Positions 1 to 9,173 are shown, counted from the first letter of the stretch. The stretch is DNA of 64,000 nt from Isoperla grammatica (GCA_945910005.1 OX246747.1:19730686-19794685); one strand, 5' to 3'. Numbers and translations are program-made. The notes: generated by a model not told the origin, from the letters alone.

Positions 1-2
1 AG

Positions 3-359
3 CATATTAAGAGGGGCATTGTTAAATTTCATGTAGGTGATTTCGTGCGTATAACAAAGCAAAAACGTACGTTTGCTAAAGGTTACGAGGAAAATTTTAC
101 AACAGAAATATTTAAAATTGTAATAGTTATTCCTAGATTGCCGCAACCCGTGTACGAACTCGTTGATTTAAACAATGAACTTATCAAGGGAAAATTTTAC
201 AACTACGAACTTGTACGTGTACAGCCGGGTGAATTCAAAATCGACAAAGTTTTAAAGTCTCGACGTAAACGGGGGTTACTCGAACACTTTGTCAAATGGA
301 AAGGCTATGATAAAAATTTCAACTCTTGGGTTAAAGCTTCTGACATTGAAAGAATCTAA
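3..359 (+). CDS. Polinton-type integrase, C-terminal part with chromodomain (partial)
   Basis: The reading frame is open from the left edge of the window, so this is the 3' part of a larger gene. The N-terminal half matches the SH3-like C-terminal region of Maverick/Polinton retroviral-like integrases (VGDFVRI near the start, then KGYEENFTTEIFKI and VYELVDLNNELIKG). The last 35 residues, with FVKWKGYDKNFNSWV, form a chromodomain-like module. In the family this enzyme inserts the element's linear DNA into the genome, and the chromodomain is thought to steer target choice. The zinc-binding and DDE catalytic parts would lie upstream, outside the window. It sits 24 bp before the next gene, in the co-oriented late-gene block. 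The family assignment is strong because the neighbours are also Polinton genes. Confidence 0.85.
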   Translation, partial: HIKRGIVKFHVGDFVRITKQKRTFAKGYEENFTTEIFKIVIVIPRLPQPVYELVDLNNELIKGKFYNYELVRVQPGEFKIDKVLKSRRKRGLLEHFVKWKGYDKNFNSWVKASDIERI

Positions 360-383
360 TGCAGTTATTCTTTTCAACAGAAC

Positions 384-692
384 ATGGAAGATATCACTGA
401 ATCATTCAACAATGTTGGTGCCTCATCATCAACGTACAAAAAAATTAGTGAACTAGAGATTAACAAAAAATACCTAGTCAAAAAGGTTGAGAGGGTGAGC
501 ACCAAGTATGGAAACACCATAAAGATGACCCTAGAGGAAGATGACAATCTTATTTTCGTATATCTACCAAATAAATATGAAGAAATTTTTTCCGATATGT
601 GGCTCGAGTCGGTTAATGAACAAAAGGAAGACATTTTTTTAGTTTTTGAGGGTTATCACCCCAATAAAGCATATATTCTTCGTCTTGTGTAA
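384..692 (+). CDS. Small Polinton-associated protein, possible OB-fold
   Basis: A 102-residue acidic protein with a pattern seen often next to Polinton integrases: a lead-in ISELEINKKYLVKKVERVSTKYG, a short strand, then FVYLPNKYEEIF. The alternating hydrophobic strands and the TKYG turn suggest a small beta-barrel of single-stranded nucleic-acid-binding type, but that is inference. It starts 24 bp after the integrase stop, and an AATAAA sequence at 708-713 lies just after its own stop, so a polyadenylation site here is plausible. No catalytic motif is visible. The function is unknown; a role in DNA replication or recombination would fit the position. Confidence 0.6.
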   Translation: MEDITESFNNVGASSSTYKKISELEINKKYLVKKVERVSTKYGNTIKMTLEEDDNLIFVYLPNKYEEIFSDMWLESVNEQKEDIFLVFEGYHPNKAYILRLV

Positions 693-812
693 ATGTAACA
701 TGATTCAAATAAAAAAATGTTACTCTGAATTTGAGTTGATTTTTTAGAACCTATAAAACTCCTTTACATAAAGATAATCCTTCATTTAATTAGTATACTC
801 GGCTCTGTTAAG

Positions 813-1742
813 ATGGAGGGAAATAATTTTTATGTTACTCTACCCTCGGACAGTTCAAAGAGTTTTTTCGAAAACAATACTTTGGCTAGTTTCTCTACAA
901 AATTAGCAAAGCCCCTCTCTTTAAATAGCAATTGGACAGTGGGTTTAGCAGCACTCTCCTATCCGTATGGTTTTGATACACTTGAAACAGAGGTGAAAAC
1001 TGACGAGAACAATCAATTGACAGCCAATGTCGTTGTGACTAGAGTTGGGCGTGTCGTCTTTCCTGCTCGCGATTACACTTCTTTTGAAGACTTGTATTCG
1101 ACTATTCGAAATTCTGTTTCAGACGCGGGTAAACAAGAGATTTTATTAAATGAATTCAATTATTATATTATGCGGGATCATATTGATATTGAGAAACTGA
1201 AAAAGAATAAATCTGTGTGGTCTCCAGATAGTTCGCCTATCGCTTCAGACGTACGAAATACAATAGCTATTGTAAGGAAGGGTAAAAACGCCATTGATCT
1301 TAAAGTGAAATTCCCTTGCAAAATTTTCTACGGGCTTGATGATTTAATTACTACTATTCGTAACAGAATACCTACTGTTGAAGCTCTAGCAGCTGCAAAC
1401 GAGCAAATACGAAAATTAGTTGTCGCAGACATTCACTCTGCAAACTTGCAACCTAGTCGGCGACTCTTACCAAACGGTCTAGGAGAGACTGAACCTGTGT
1501 TTGTTTACACGGATATTATCAGTCCTCAGTTGGTAGGAGATAGTCTTGTGAGAAACTTGCGAGTTATTCAGTTTCCTTCTCCACTAGGGGAACATCAATT
1601 TTTACCGATTTACTATTTTCCTGTTGAAAAGAGTCATATAGAGTCAATCACTATTAAACTCATGACAAAATTTGGAAATCTCGTGAAATTTGAATCCTCG
1701 CCTATACCTACTATTGCTATACTTCACTTTGTAAAGTCATAA
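813..1742 (+). CDS. Putative Polinton minor capsid (penton-type) protein
   Basis: A 309-residue intact frame. The N-terminus (FYVTLPSDSSKSFFENNT, then WTVGLAALSYP) and the C-terminus (VYTDIISPQLVGDSLVRNLRV, then a terminal strand with IAILHF) are the hallmarks of a protein found in most animal Polintons directly upstream of the major capsid gene. Published work on Polintons recognises a single-jelly-roll minor capsid protein, equivalent to the penton of adenovirus-like virions, and position and size point to this gene. I cannot confirm the fold from sequence. The start ATG follows an AT-rich leader of about 120 bp. No signal peptide or membrane segment is present, and the gene is free of stops. 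Confidence 0.65.
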   Translation: MEGNNFYVTLPSDSSKSFFENNTLASFSTKLAKPLSLNSNWTVGLAALSYPYGFDTLETEVKTDENNQLTANVVVTRVGRVVFPARDYTSFEDLYSTIRNSVSDAGKQEILLNEFNYYIMRDHIDIEKLKKNKSVWSPDSSPIASDVRNTIAIVRKGKNAIDLKVKFPCKIFYGLDDLITTIRNRIPTVEALAAANEQIRKLVVADIHSANLQPSRRLLPNGLGETEPVFVYTDIISPQLVGDSLVRNLRVIQFPSPLGEHQFLPIYYFPVEKSHIESITIKLMTKFGNLVKFESSPIPTIAILHFVKS

Positions 1743-1794
1743 ATACAGGTGTTTTTCGTTTTTTGAATTACTTGGTTTAAGGCATTGCAGCAGT

Positions 1795-2148
1795 ATGGAC
1801 GACATAGGCCCTGTCTATCACGCTAGTTATCGCGTTCAAAAGGGAGAGGGAATAGGAAGCTTTCTAGGGGGGATGTTTCGGTTAATACGCCCCCTGTTTG
1901 TCAGAGGAGCCAAGACGGTCGGGAGAGAGGCTTTGAGGACAGGTGCACATATTTTAAATGACATTAGTATCAAACCGCCCGAACAGAACCTAGAGAGTAT
2001 AGTTCATAAACGCGTTGCTGAGGCTGTTGACAGGAACATGGTCGGAAAGGGTTTAAAAAGAGGGTTAAAGCGAAAACGAGTTCAGTCTGGAGGTAGAGCT
2101 CGAACAGTCAAACGGCTAGCTCGTGAGAAGCGCGATATATTCACCTAG
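1795..2148 (+). CDS. Basic core-like Polinton protein
   Basis: A 117-residue protein with an N-terminal GIGSFLGGMFRLIRPLF amphipathic/hydrophobic stretch (residues about 19-35) and a very basic tail (KGLKRGLKRKRVQSGG then RARTVKRLAREKR). Similar small proteins sit between the minor and major capsid genes in other Polintons and resemble adenovirus core or membrane-lytic minor proteins in layout. The helix-plus-basic-tail design suggests binding of packaged DNA and perhaps membrane disruption at entry; both are inferences. It ends 6 bp before the capsid gene, which implies shared transcription. Confidence 0.6.
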   Translation: MDDIGPVYHASYRVQKGEGIGSFLGGMFRLIRPLFVRGAKTVGREALRTGAHILNDISIKPPEQNLESIVHKRVAEAVDRNMVGKGLKRGLKRKRVQSGGRARTVKRLAREKRDIFT

Positions 2149-2154
2149 GGAACA

Positions 2155-3437
2155 ATGCTTTGTACAAAGACCGAACTAGACCTGTTCACTGAACGTGCTA
2201 TTCAAACGGAAATCAGAGGCAATCGTGTTGTGGGTTACAAATCAGTTAGTTCACTCGATAATGAGAGCCAGTTGGAGTTTAACTGTCCTGGAGATACAGA
2301 GTATTATCGTGATCTAGCATCCATCTATTTGTGGTTAAAGATTAAAACTACCAAATTATCGGGGGAAGACTTTACAGACGATGATACCAATCAGCCTGGT
2401 TGTGTCAACTATTTACTGAATAGTCTCTTTTCTGAGGTGAACGTGTCTCTTAATGAAACCACCATCACCAAAAACACTGATAATTATCAGTATCGAGCTA
2501 TTCTAGAAAGTTTGCTAAGTTATACAGAGGATGCTGTGAAAACACACATGACTAATAGTCTATTCTATTTGGACACAGCGGGGCACTTGGTGCGAGTGCT
2601 CAAAACAAGGGTTATAATACGCGATCAGGAATGTTAAAAAGTAGCAAGCCTGTCGAACTAATGGGTCGTCTTCATGTAGACTTGTTTAATGTTTCGCAGT
2701 TAATGTTGAACAATGTTTTAATTCGCGTTAAATTGAATAGGGCAAGCCCTTCGTTTTACATGTTTTCAAAAACTAAAGAGGTGACCGGTAAGATTAAAAT
2801 CTTGGATGCTACACTATTCATTAAACAAGTAGAAATCAGTTCGGCAAAAGCTCTAGCGATTGAAACACATTTACTTAAGCATACTGCAAACTACCACATC
2901 AATAGAGTAGAAGTAAAGAATTTAACTATTCCTAAAGGCTCAAACTCGGTGAACCTAGACAATGTCATACAAGGTCCTATTCCAAAGTACATCATTTTTG
3001 GCCTCGTTAAAAATGAAAGTTTTGTAGGTGGTTATAACACTTACCCCTATCAGTTTATTCATTCCGATTTGGCAAACATTGCCGTCTTTGTGAATGGCGT
3101 TACTGTTAATGACCCCATCAAATGTGATTTTAAACACGAGGAACTGATTGCCGCCGCTTATCAAACTCTGTTTTCGGGAACAGGTATTCATCATCAAAAT
3201 CAAACTCATCTCATTTCGAAGCACATGTTTTTCCATGGTTACACCCTCTTTGCCTTTGATTTAACACCTGATTCCTCTGGGGTTGAGACACACTCAAGTC
3301 TACCTTTGGCCGGAACAGTACGTATCGAGTTTCGATTCTCAAGTCAAGTGGCCGATTCGTTATCCTGTATTGTCTATGCCGTATATGACGGAACGATTGC
3401 CATTGATAATCACAGAGCTGTTTCTCTACTTTACTAA
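2155..3437 (+). pseudogene. Polinton double-jelly-roll major capsid protein gene, frameshifted
   Basis: Two overlapping frames together cover a protein of about 428 codons, the usual size for the Polinton hexon-like major capsid protein (the family often auto-annotated as F54H12.2-like). The first frame (2155-2637) carries the N-terminal block ELDLFTERAIQTEI and the YLDTAGHL motif. The second (up to 3437) carries the diagnostic QTLFSGTGIH, GYTLFAFDLTPD and SCIVYAVYDGTI blocks. The change of frame falls between about 2578 and 2600, where the first frame loses family similarity; a one- or two-base indel explains it. No other stop is seen, so the lesion may be young or a sequencing or assembly error. 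As written, the gene cannot make a full capsid protein. Confidence 0.85.
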
Positions 3438-3442
3438 GCACA

Positions 3443-3952
3443 ATGAACACTCTTGAAATTAAAAAAGTTCTTAACTTTAGACATTTTAAAGGTGTTTATG
3501 CTCGCGATAAGATTCCCTCTTATTTTTCCCTACCTGCGACCTTTGTCATTAACCTGGACATTCAAACCCTACCTGGTTCTCATTGGATTGCGATTGCTCT
3601 CTCCGAGAACGGCTATGGAGAATACTTTGACTCGTATGGCCTACCGCCCCTTCATCATGATCTCGTCACGTTTCTGCAACATCACTCTACACACTGGACA
3701 TTCAACAAGCAGAGACTTCAAGGAATTGCATCTAGTGTATGCGGCCAGTACTGCTGTCTCTACGTGAAATATCGATCAACACATCGCTCTATGAAGACAT
3801 TCACTGACATGTTCAGTCCTGTCGACTGCTGCCTCAACGATCGTCGGGTTATCAAGATGTTTCGTCATACATTTGGAGAGTGCAAACCTTGCAACGATGA
3901 AGAAAAAAGTCAAGCCTGTGTACCACAGATGGATATATTTGCAAGACGTTGA
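3443..3952 (+). CDS. Adenain-like cysteine protease of the Polinton (PRO)
   Basis: A 169-residue intact frame beginning 6 bp after the capsid stop. It shows the adenovirus-protease catalytic set in order: His47 in PGSHWIAI, Asp63 in EYFDSYG (adenain has Glu here, Polintons often Asp), Gln93 in RLQGIASS and Cys100 in SVCGQYCC. The seven-residue Gln-to-Cys spacing equals that of adenain. In related viruses this enzyme processes capsid and core precursors during virion maturation. The C-terminal 30 residues are Cys/charged-rich and less conserved. With all catalytic residues present, this gene looks functional even though the capsid gene before it is broken. Confidence 0.88.
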   Translation: MNTLEIKKVLNFRHFKGVYARDKIPSYFSLPATFVINLDIQTLPGSHWIAIALSENGYGEYFDSYGLPPLHHDLVTFLQHHSTHWTFNKQRLQGIASSVCGQYCCLYVKYRSTHRSMKTFTDMFSPVDCCLNDRRVIKMFRHTFGECKPCNDEEKSQACVPQMDIFARR

Positions 3953-3986
3953 GAAGCACACGTCAGTTGAAAACAGACTGTTGATC

Positions 3987-4514
3987 ATGGCACTTGTGGT
4001 TGACTTTGAATACGTCATCGACCTTGAAGGAAAATGGATAATCAAAGAACTCGCTATCGTCAGTCAAGACTGTAAGAGAGTAGGATGGTTCCTATTTAAG
4101 TCCGAAGAAAATGATGAACGAATGGTGACGACCGTCTTCAAACACGGCATTCATTGGCGAGATGGCTACATTCCCTACGAGGAACTTACCGATATTTTGG
4201 AAGAAGTCACCGCCACGACGGGACCCCAGTACGCCTTCAACGAGGAGAAATGTCTGTTTCTCGCAGAAATAACGGGGAGAACATTTATAAATATGAGAAG
4301 GGAATGTTCATGCCCGTATCCCGAAGATATTCCATTTACCGACACGATGAGCTGTACGTTCGCATGTCACCGCCTGCCAAACAAATCATGCGCTCTGAGA
4401 AACGCGCTCAAGTTGGCAATATGGCTGAATTACGACTATCTCAAGAAACAACACGTGATTTGTCCGCACCCGTCGGAAAGACACGGCGTTAATTTTCTTC
4501 TCGGAAAGTATTGA
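3987..4514 (+). CDS. Polinton-associated protein, possibly nuclease-like
   Basis: A 175-residue frame with the start MALVVDFEYVIDLEGKWIIKELAI, followed by HGIHWRDGYIPYEEL and a Cys/His-containing C-terminal half (RECSCPYP, SCTFACHRLPNKSCALRNALKLAIWL). The opening D-F-E strand followed by KELAI recalls proteins scattered through animal Polintons and retroelement-like loci that resemble DnaQ/RNase H-fold exonucleases; this is a weak fold-level guess. An earlier in-frame ATG at 3897 would overlap the protease gene by 56 bp. I prefer 3987 because the conserved segment starts there and its neighbours barely overlap. No second or third catalytic acidic motif is certain. Confidence 0.5.
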   Translation: MALVVDFEYVIDLEGKWIIKELAIVSQDCKRVGWFLFKSEENDERMVTTVFKHGIHWRDGYIPYEELTDILEEVTATTGPQYAFNEEKCLFLAEITGRTFINMRRECSCPYPEDIPFTDTMSCTFACHRLPNKSCALRNALKLAIWLNYDYLKKQHVICPHPSERHGVNFLLGKY

Positions 4515-4547
4515 AAAACGACGAATACACAAGCAAAGCATCAGTCG

Positions 4548-5171
4548 GTGATGGAGCTCTCAACTGTCAACACCAACGCTATGAATACTGCAATGGAGGG
4601 GTTACCTGAGGCTGAACAAGCAAACATGACAATGGAGATCTCACCTGAAAACGTCAACCTTCTCAGCCGTCGAAGAGCGAAATCCATGAGACTCTTGACG
4701 ATTCTTCGACGAGTATTCTTCTTGAACCCAAGACATTCAGCGTACGTGTCGGTTGCAATCTACCCCGAAAAAGACTTTGACTCGTTGGTGGAGATTGGAC
4801 GGGTCAATGGACCGTACGTTCTCTTGAATCCCGCAATGTGGGGCGTTCTAGTAAATGAACTGCAAGAAAAGACAAATAACAAGTATGACATGATCTCAGT
4901 AAAATGGGCCGTGAGTCGAGGAAAACCATTTCTCGTCATTAAAACGGACTTTTGGGGAGTACAACTTTCAGAAGAAGAAGTGAATAATCTAAAAAAATAT
5001 TTTGTTTGTGTGACAAGGCAGTCGTTAAAATACGAACTGTTTAGAAGTGATGTTCAGAATTACCATGCATTAGTTAAAACTAGTACAGAGTACATAACAC
5101 CTGAAGGGATTTCAGCGTGCATTGACTATGAGAATCTATTTGATGAAGTAAAAGCAATGGAAGTAGACTAA
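4548..5171 (+). CDS. Uncharacterised Polinton-linked protein
   Basis: A 207-residue frame in the same orientation, 34 bp after the previous stop. It has an acidic, low-complexity N-terminus, a basic patch (RRRAKSMRLLTILRRVFF at about 41-58), then SVAIYPEKDFDSLVEIG and a mixed alpha/beta C-terminal region. I do not recognise a domain. Similar mid-sized proteins with a YPEKDF-type strand occur downstream of the protease in other Polintons, so it probably belongs to the element. Its last four codons and stop lie inside the first copy of a 160-bp tandem duplication. Confidence 0.5.
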   Translation: MMELSTVNTNAMNTAMEGLPEAEQANMTMEISPENVNLLSRRRAKSMRLLTILRRVFFLNPRHSAYVSVAIYPEKDFDSLVEIGRVNGPYVLLNPAMWGVLVNELQEKTNNKYDMISVKWAVSRGKPFLVIKTDFWGVQLSEEEVNNLKKYFVCVTRQSLKYELFRSDVQNYHALVKTSTEYITPEGISACIDYENLFDEVKAMEVD

Positions 5172-5480
5172 GTTGCCAATATACTTGAATGATGTTGATT
5201 CTCAAGTATAATTCATATTGATTTAATTATTTTACTATATTGCTTATTCTAGTTTGTAAGTTTTAAATTTTATGCTTGAAAGATGTTTGTCAAGTATCAT
5301 TGAATATAACATGTACCAAAATGGAAGTAGACTAAGTTGCCAATATACTTGAATGATGTTGATTCTCAAGTATAATTCATATTGATTTAATTATTTTACT
5401 ATATTGCTTATTCTAGTTTGTAAGTTTTAAATTTTATGCTTGAAAGATGTTTGTCAAGTATCATTGAATATAACATGTAC
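5157..5480 (+). repeat. 160-bp tandem duplication at end of Polinton block
   Basis: Positions 5157-5316 and 5321-5480 are essentially identical direct copies, 164 bp apart. Each starts ATGGAAGTAGACTAAG, the end of the preceding gene, and runs through an AT-rich 3' region ending AACATGTAC. The near-identity implies a recent duplication of the 3' end of the last Polinton gene. Confidence 0.93.
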
Positions 5481-5589
5481 AATGCCATGAATAAATTATA
5501 ATAAATAACTGTACACTGCCTTATTTTTTGTTTCCCTTAAATTCATCGAACTTTTCAAAAGTCTCTCAGTGTGATATCAAACGTTAAAG

Positions 5590-6116
5590 ATGAAGTACCT
5601 ACTTCTTATTTTTCTGATGGTTCAGGTAGTCGTTGGTTGTAAGTAAAAAATACAATTGTTTTGATATGTAATACATGACTAATCAAAGTAATAAAAGAAG
5701 TATCTCTTATCATTTTGTTTACAGTAAACGAAACCTACACTGAAGACAAAAACAAAAGTTCGAATGAAGAATTTCCTTCACCTCTCCTTGCTATGGTTAA
5801 TATTTATCCTCGTTTCAAAAGAGCTGTGAGGCAAGAAAACGTAGTTCGCTCTAAAACTTCATTTCTACGTAATATTACCCAAATAAATACAGATAGTGAA
5901 CTATCTATTGATCTGAGTACTAGAAATGGAATTGTTCAAATAAATATACAAGCCAGAAAGAATAAACCGCTCCCTCCTCGCACTCCTCGCTGTCCCAAGA
6001 AGATGAGAACCAATGCCACTGCCAACATCGACGATGGATTAATTGATCCCTGCGAAAGAAAAAAGAAGAAGAAGAATTCTAATACTAATCAATCAAACAT
6101 CCTTGTTATTGAATAA
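5590..6116 (+). CDS. Small secreted protein, two exons
   Basis: Exon 1 (5590-5638) encodes MKYLLLIFLMVQVVVG, a typical signal peptide, and ends at a GTAAGT donor. The 86-bp intron (5639-5724) ends TTTGTTTACAG. Exon 2 (5725-6116) continues in phase to give a protein of about 146 residues with a basic, Asn/Lys-rich body, an RFKR possible furin-type site, two cysteines (in PRCPKK and DPCERK) and a lysine run near the end. An AATAAA signal lies 8 bp after the stop (6124-6129). I do not recognise the family. It could be a host secreted peptide or an accessory gene at the edge of the Polinton; spliced genes are not typical of the neighbouring Polinton late genes. Confidence 0.6.
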
Positions 6117-6129
6117 CTGAATCAATAAA

Positions 6130-6837
6130 GAATACCAGTAACAAAATCTGAGTTGTAACTTACCTTTATCCATTCCCTGACGATCACTATGAGGGTGTAT
6201 GTACGGAGTAATATTTGGGACATGGTCCGACGATGGTAGAACTACACTGATTCTATTGTAACAGTCGCTTACTAATTACGCCAAAGTTGGCTCGGCGAGC
6301 ATGGCCGCTATCACTTACGATTATTCATATCGTATTAACGCTTCCTGTTACAGCCTCGTGTGCATTGTTTAAGAGGTCTTATAATTTAACATTGAGAGAA
6401 CGCGTACCAAAACTACAATCAAAGTAAAATACATTAATCTCAAAATGAGGAATTTTTTTAGGAACAACAAAGTACGTACTAAAACAATTTCTCTAACCAA
6501 TAAGCTTTTCTCAATAAAGTTACACAAAGACTAAGAGTCAAACCCTCGTCGAACCTAGGGAATCGAACCAATGACCAAGCACCATGAGTAACGTACGGAG
6601 AGTCGAACGCTACAACGCCTCGCTATCGGAAACGTTATCAGAGTCTGCGCAATTTCCTGTATGTTTTCAGTATTCATGCAGCTATTAAGAGCGTTCTAAT
6701 TTAACATAGAGAATAAATAACCTTCACATAGAAACGAACCAAGGACCTCGCGCCAAGAATAGACTACGTACCAAGGTAAGCACAGACCTAGATGCATTCT
6801 AGTGGCATGAAAAGGAACTAAGCACATCCCTCGGTGA
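6130..6837. other. Non-coding stretch with tRNA-like repeat fragments
   Basis: No credible gene. Two diverged direct copies of a segment ending TTAAGAG...TAATTTAACAT lie at about 6340-6400 and 6665-6710. Between them, on the minus strand (about 6540-6650), a GGTTCGATTCC sequence identical to a tRNA B-box/T-loop consensus follows a TAGCG-type A-box-like stretch, suggesting a tRNA-derived SINE remnant. Confidence 0.4.
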
Positions 6838-7007
6838 CACTCTCTCTCTCTCTCTCTCTCTCGCTCTCGCTCTCACTCTCGCTCTCACTCTCGCTCTCGC
6901 TCTCGCTCTCGCTCTCGCCCTCACTCTCGCTCTCGCCCTCACTCTCGCTCTTGCTCTCGCCCTCACTCTCGCTCTCGCTCTCGCCCTCACTCTCGCTCTC
7001 GCTCTCG

Positions 7008-7038
<31 letters not shown>

Positions 7039-7060
7039 GCTCTCGCTCTCGCTCTCACTA
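6838..7060. repeat. CT / CTCTCG microsatellite
   Basis: About 220 bp of (CT)n mixed with CTCTCG, CTCTCA and CGCCCT variants. It keeps several frames open on both strands but encodes only Ser-Leu or Arg-Ala repeats, so no gene is called. Confidence 0.97.
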
Positions 7061-8086
7061 TACAAAGGCTAAAAGTAGGACCCCTCGTCACGGTCGAACC
7101 TCGCGTCGAACCTAGGACCTCCGAACCAAGGACCTATTTACTTACGCGTGCTTATCTACGTACGATGATAAGACGACGATGTGGTCAACGGAACTCGACC
7201 GGATGTGGTTAGACACAGCTCTACCATTGATTTTATAAGCTATTATTTAAACTAAATTTACTAATTATTTTTAAAAAGTAAACTAATGAAAATATTAAAA
7301 CCAAAAGTTATGGATCAGATGCCCAAATAAATAGACTTTTGTAATATCACTTTAACTTTTTACCAAATTTCTTTGATTCGACGTAATCCTAAAATGGGCC
7401 TTACGGGGCTAAATACTACTGTCACTGTTAGGAATAGGGGACGCATATTTTTATTCGTGGTTCTCCCATAATTCTTTGTGCTAAAATAATTTTTCTCCTC
7501 GTACCTTAAATGTAATAATACACTGAAATGAATTTCATTTGTCAGAAATTATGTGAGATTGTTGGAGATAGTTCATGAATCATGAGGTGTCCTTTCATGT
7601 GTCTTCAACCTCTCTGAATAATATTCGTTGTGATACTTGCAAATTCAACGACGCCATGAGCTCGTCGTTTGTATTATGCAATGTTTATCAGTTGGGTTGG
7701 TCCAGGAATTCAATGACCTAGTGATTACGATTTGAGTCCATATATGTTGATGTAAATTATATTATGTGCAAAAAAGGAAAAATTGAATCGGGGCCCTTTA
7801 AATATCACTATTTAGTTAATACATGGGGTGATTGTAGATCTCGTAGGAAAATAAGACTGTTGATGAAGATACGGACAGGTATAGCCCGATCATGTAGCCT
7901 TTTCGTGTAATAGCCTGAAACAAATTCTGCCTGGTTTCGTTTCATATTTGATGATATGTAATATTGAATGAATGAGTTCGCAAAGAAACCGAATTAATCG
8001 TTTTCCGAATATGCAGTTAACAGTTACAGACTCTCGAGGGTCGATAGCGAGAGTGATGCGGTTTTGAGACAATTGTTTGTTTTCAG
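7061..8086. other. Intergenic/intronic DNA
   Basis: No coding signal recognised. The first 100 bp repeat the CGAACCTAGGACCT / CGAACCAAGGACCT motif also present at 6730-6750, probably decayed repeat DNA. The right end (TTGTTTTCAG at 8078-8087) looks like a splice acceptor for the next exon. Confidence 0.4.
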
Positions 8087-8087
8087 C

Positions 8088-8970
8088 AGCAAATGACAAT
8101 AGGCGGCTAAATGAGACCCAAGCCGCTCTCGACCGCAAGATGGCGCTCCTTAACGCAGAAACAGAAAACTTGCGGGGAAAGCAGGCCGCGTTCAGTGGGA
8201 CTGTAGACGTGGCACTCGAGACAGCTTTTGAATACGTTCAGAACATGGCGCTCCTAAATGCCGAAATAGAAAGATCGCGGGGAATGCAAGCCGCGTTCAA
8301 TAGCTCCGCAGACGTGGCGCAGGACATGGTAATGGACTTTGGTCGCAAGATGGCGATGCTTGACGCCGAAATAGAAAGATCGCGGGGAATGCAAGCCGCG
8401 TTCAATAGCTCCGCAGACGTGGCGCAGGACATGGTAATGGACTTTGGTCGCAAGATGGCGATGCTTGACGCCGATATAGAAAGTATGCAGAGAAGGCTGT
8501 TAGCGTTCAATAGCTCCGCAGACGTGGCGCAGGACATGGTAATGGACTTTGGTCGCAAGATGGCGATGCTTGACGCCGAAATAGAAAGATCGCGGGGAAT
8601 GCAAGCCGCGTTCAATAGCTCCGCAGACGTGGCGCAGGACATGGTAATGGACTTTGGTCGCAAGATGACGATGCTTGACGCCGATATAGAAAGTATGCAG
8701 AGAAGGCTGTTAGCGTTCAATAGCTCCGCAGACGTGGCGCAGGACATGGTAATGGACTTTGGTCGCAAGATGACGATGCTTGACGCCGATATAGAAAGTA
8801 CGCGGGGAAGGCTGTTAGCGTTCAGTAGCGATGTAGACGTGGCGCAGGAGGGCACCAGACGCACGCCATCACCCTCGGCTAAGTCCGTCCTCTCAACACT
8901 CGCAAGGCTCTCGACAAATTTTCAGATTTCTCTAATAGAAGTCTCTTGGTTTCAGAATCGCCACTGGTAG
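8088..8970 (+). CDS. Exon encoding seven 35-residue coiled-coil repeats
   Basis: An open frame preceded by a pyrimidine-rich acceptor (TTTGTTTTCAG). It encodes a tandem array of 105-bp units, each about 35 residues with the core MAMLDAEIERSRGMQAAF then NSSADVAQDMVMDFGRK; two sub-types alternate (AEIERSRGMQAA and ADIESMQRRLLA). Heptad-like spacing of Met/Leu/Ile and charged residues suggests a coiled coil. The ends of the array are more diverged than the middle, as expected for growth by unequal exchange. The frame runs on to a stop at 8970 but probably splices out before that, because the next segment has its own acceptor at 8955. No known family was recognised. Confidence 0.55.
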
Positions 8971-9173
8971 CGCGACGTCTCCCTGGTTGTGGATGGTGGC
9001 AAGCCACACTTCTAATAAACATCGCGGTACTGACCTTGTTTGTGGTGTTTTTTTACCAGAACTACGACGATCGCCATAGCTGTTGGCGGCACGGCGCCGA
9101 CCTTCAAAACTTATTCGACTATATGAAAAGGTGGGGGCTCACCAAGAGGAACCCCGGACCGATACCCCTCTAG
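8957..9173 (+). CDS. Putative terminal exon with one transmembrane segment
   Basis: It follows the acceptor TTGGTTTCAG (ending 8956). The frame encodes a hydrophobic helix (ATLLINIAVLTLFVVFFY), then a charged tail with two cysteines or fewer and the C-terminus KRWGLTKRNPGPIPL. It likely belongs with the repeat exon just upstream, giving a membrane protein with a coiled-coil ectodomain or cytodomain, but the joining donor is not certain. The NPGP near the end resembles the last residues of 2A ribosome-skipping peptides, yet the required D-x-E-x before it is absent. Confidence 0.4.

Noticed and set aside
1..6200. Polinton terminal inverted repeat
   Set aside because: No inverted pair with AG...CT ends was found; the left end lies outside the window and the right end could not be placed.
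6799..7115. Open frames with Ser-Leu or Arg-Ala repeats on both strands
   Set aside because: They are the (CT)n/CTCTCG microsatellite read in different frames.
9128..9173. 2A ribosome-skipping peptide (NPGP) at the end of the membrane-protein exon
   Set aside because: The obligatory acidic D-x-E-x before NPGP is replaced by LTKR, and only three codons follow.
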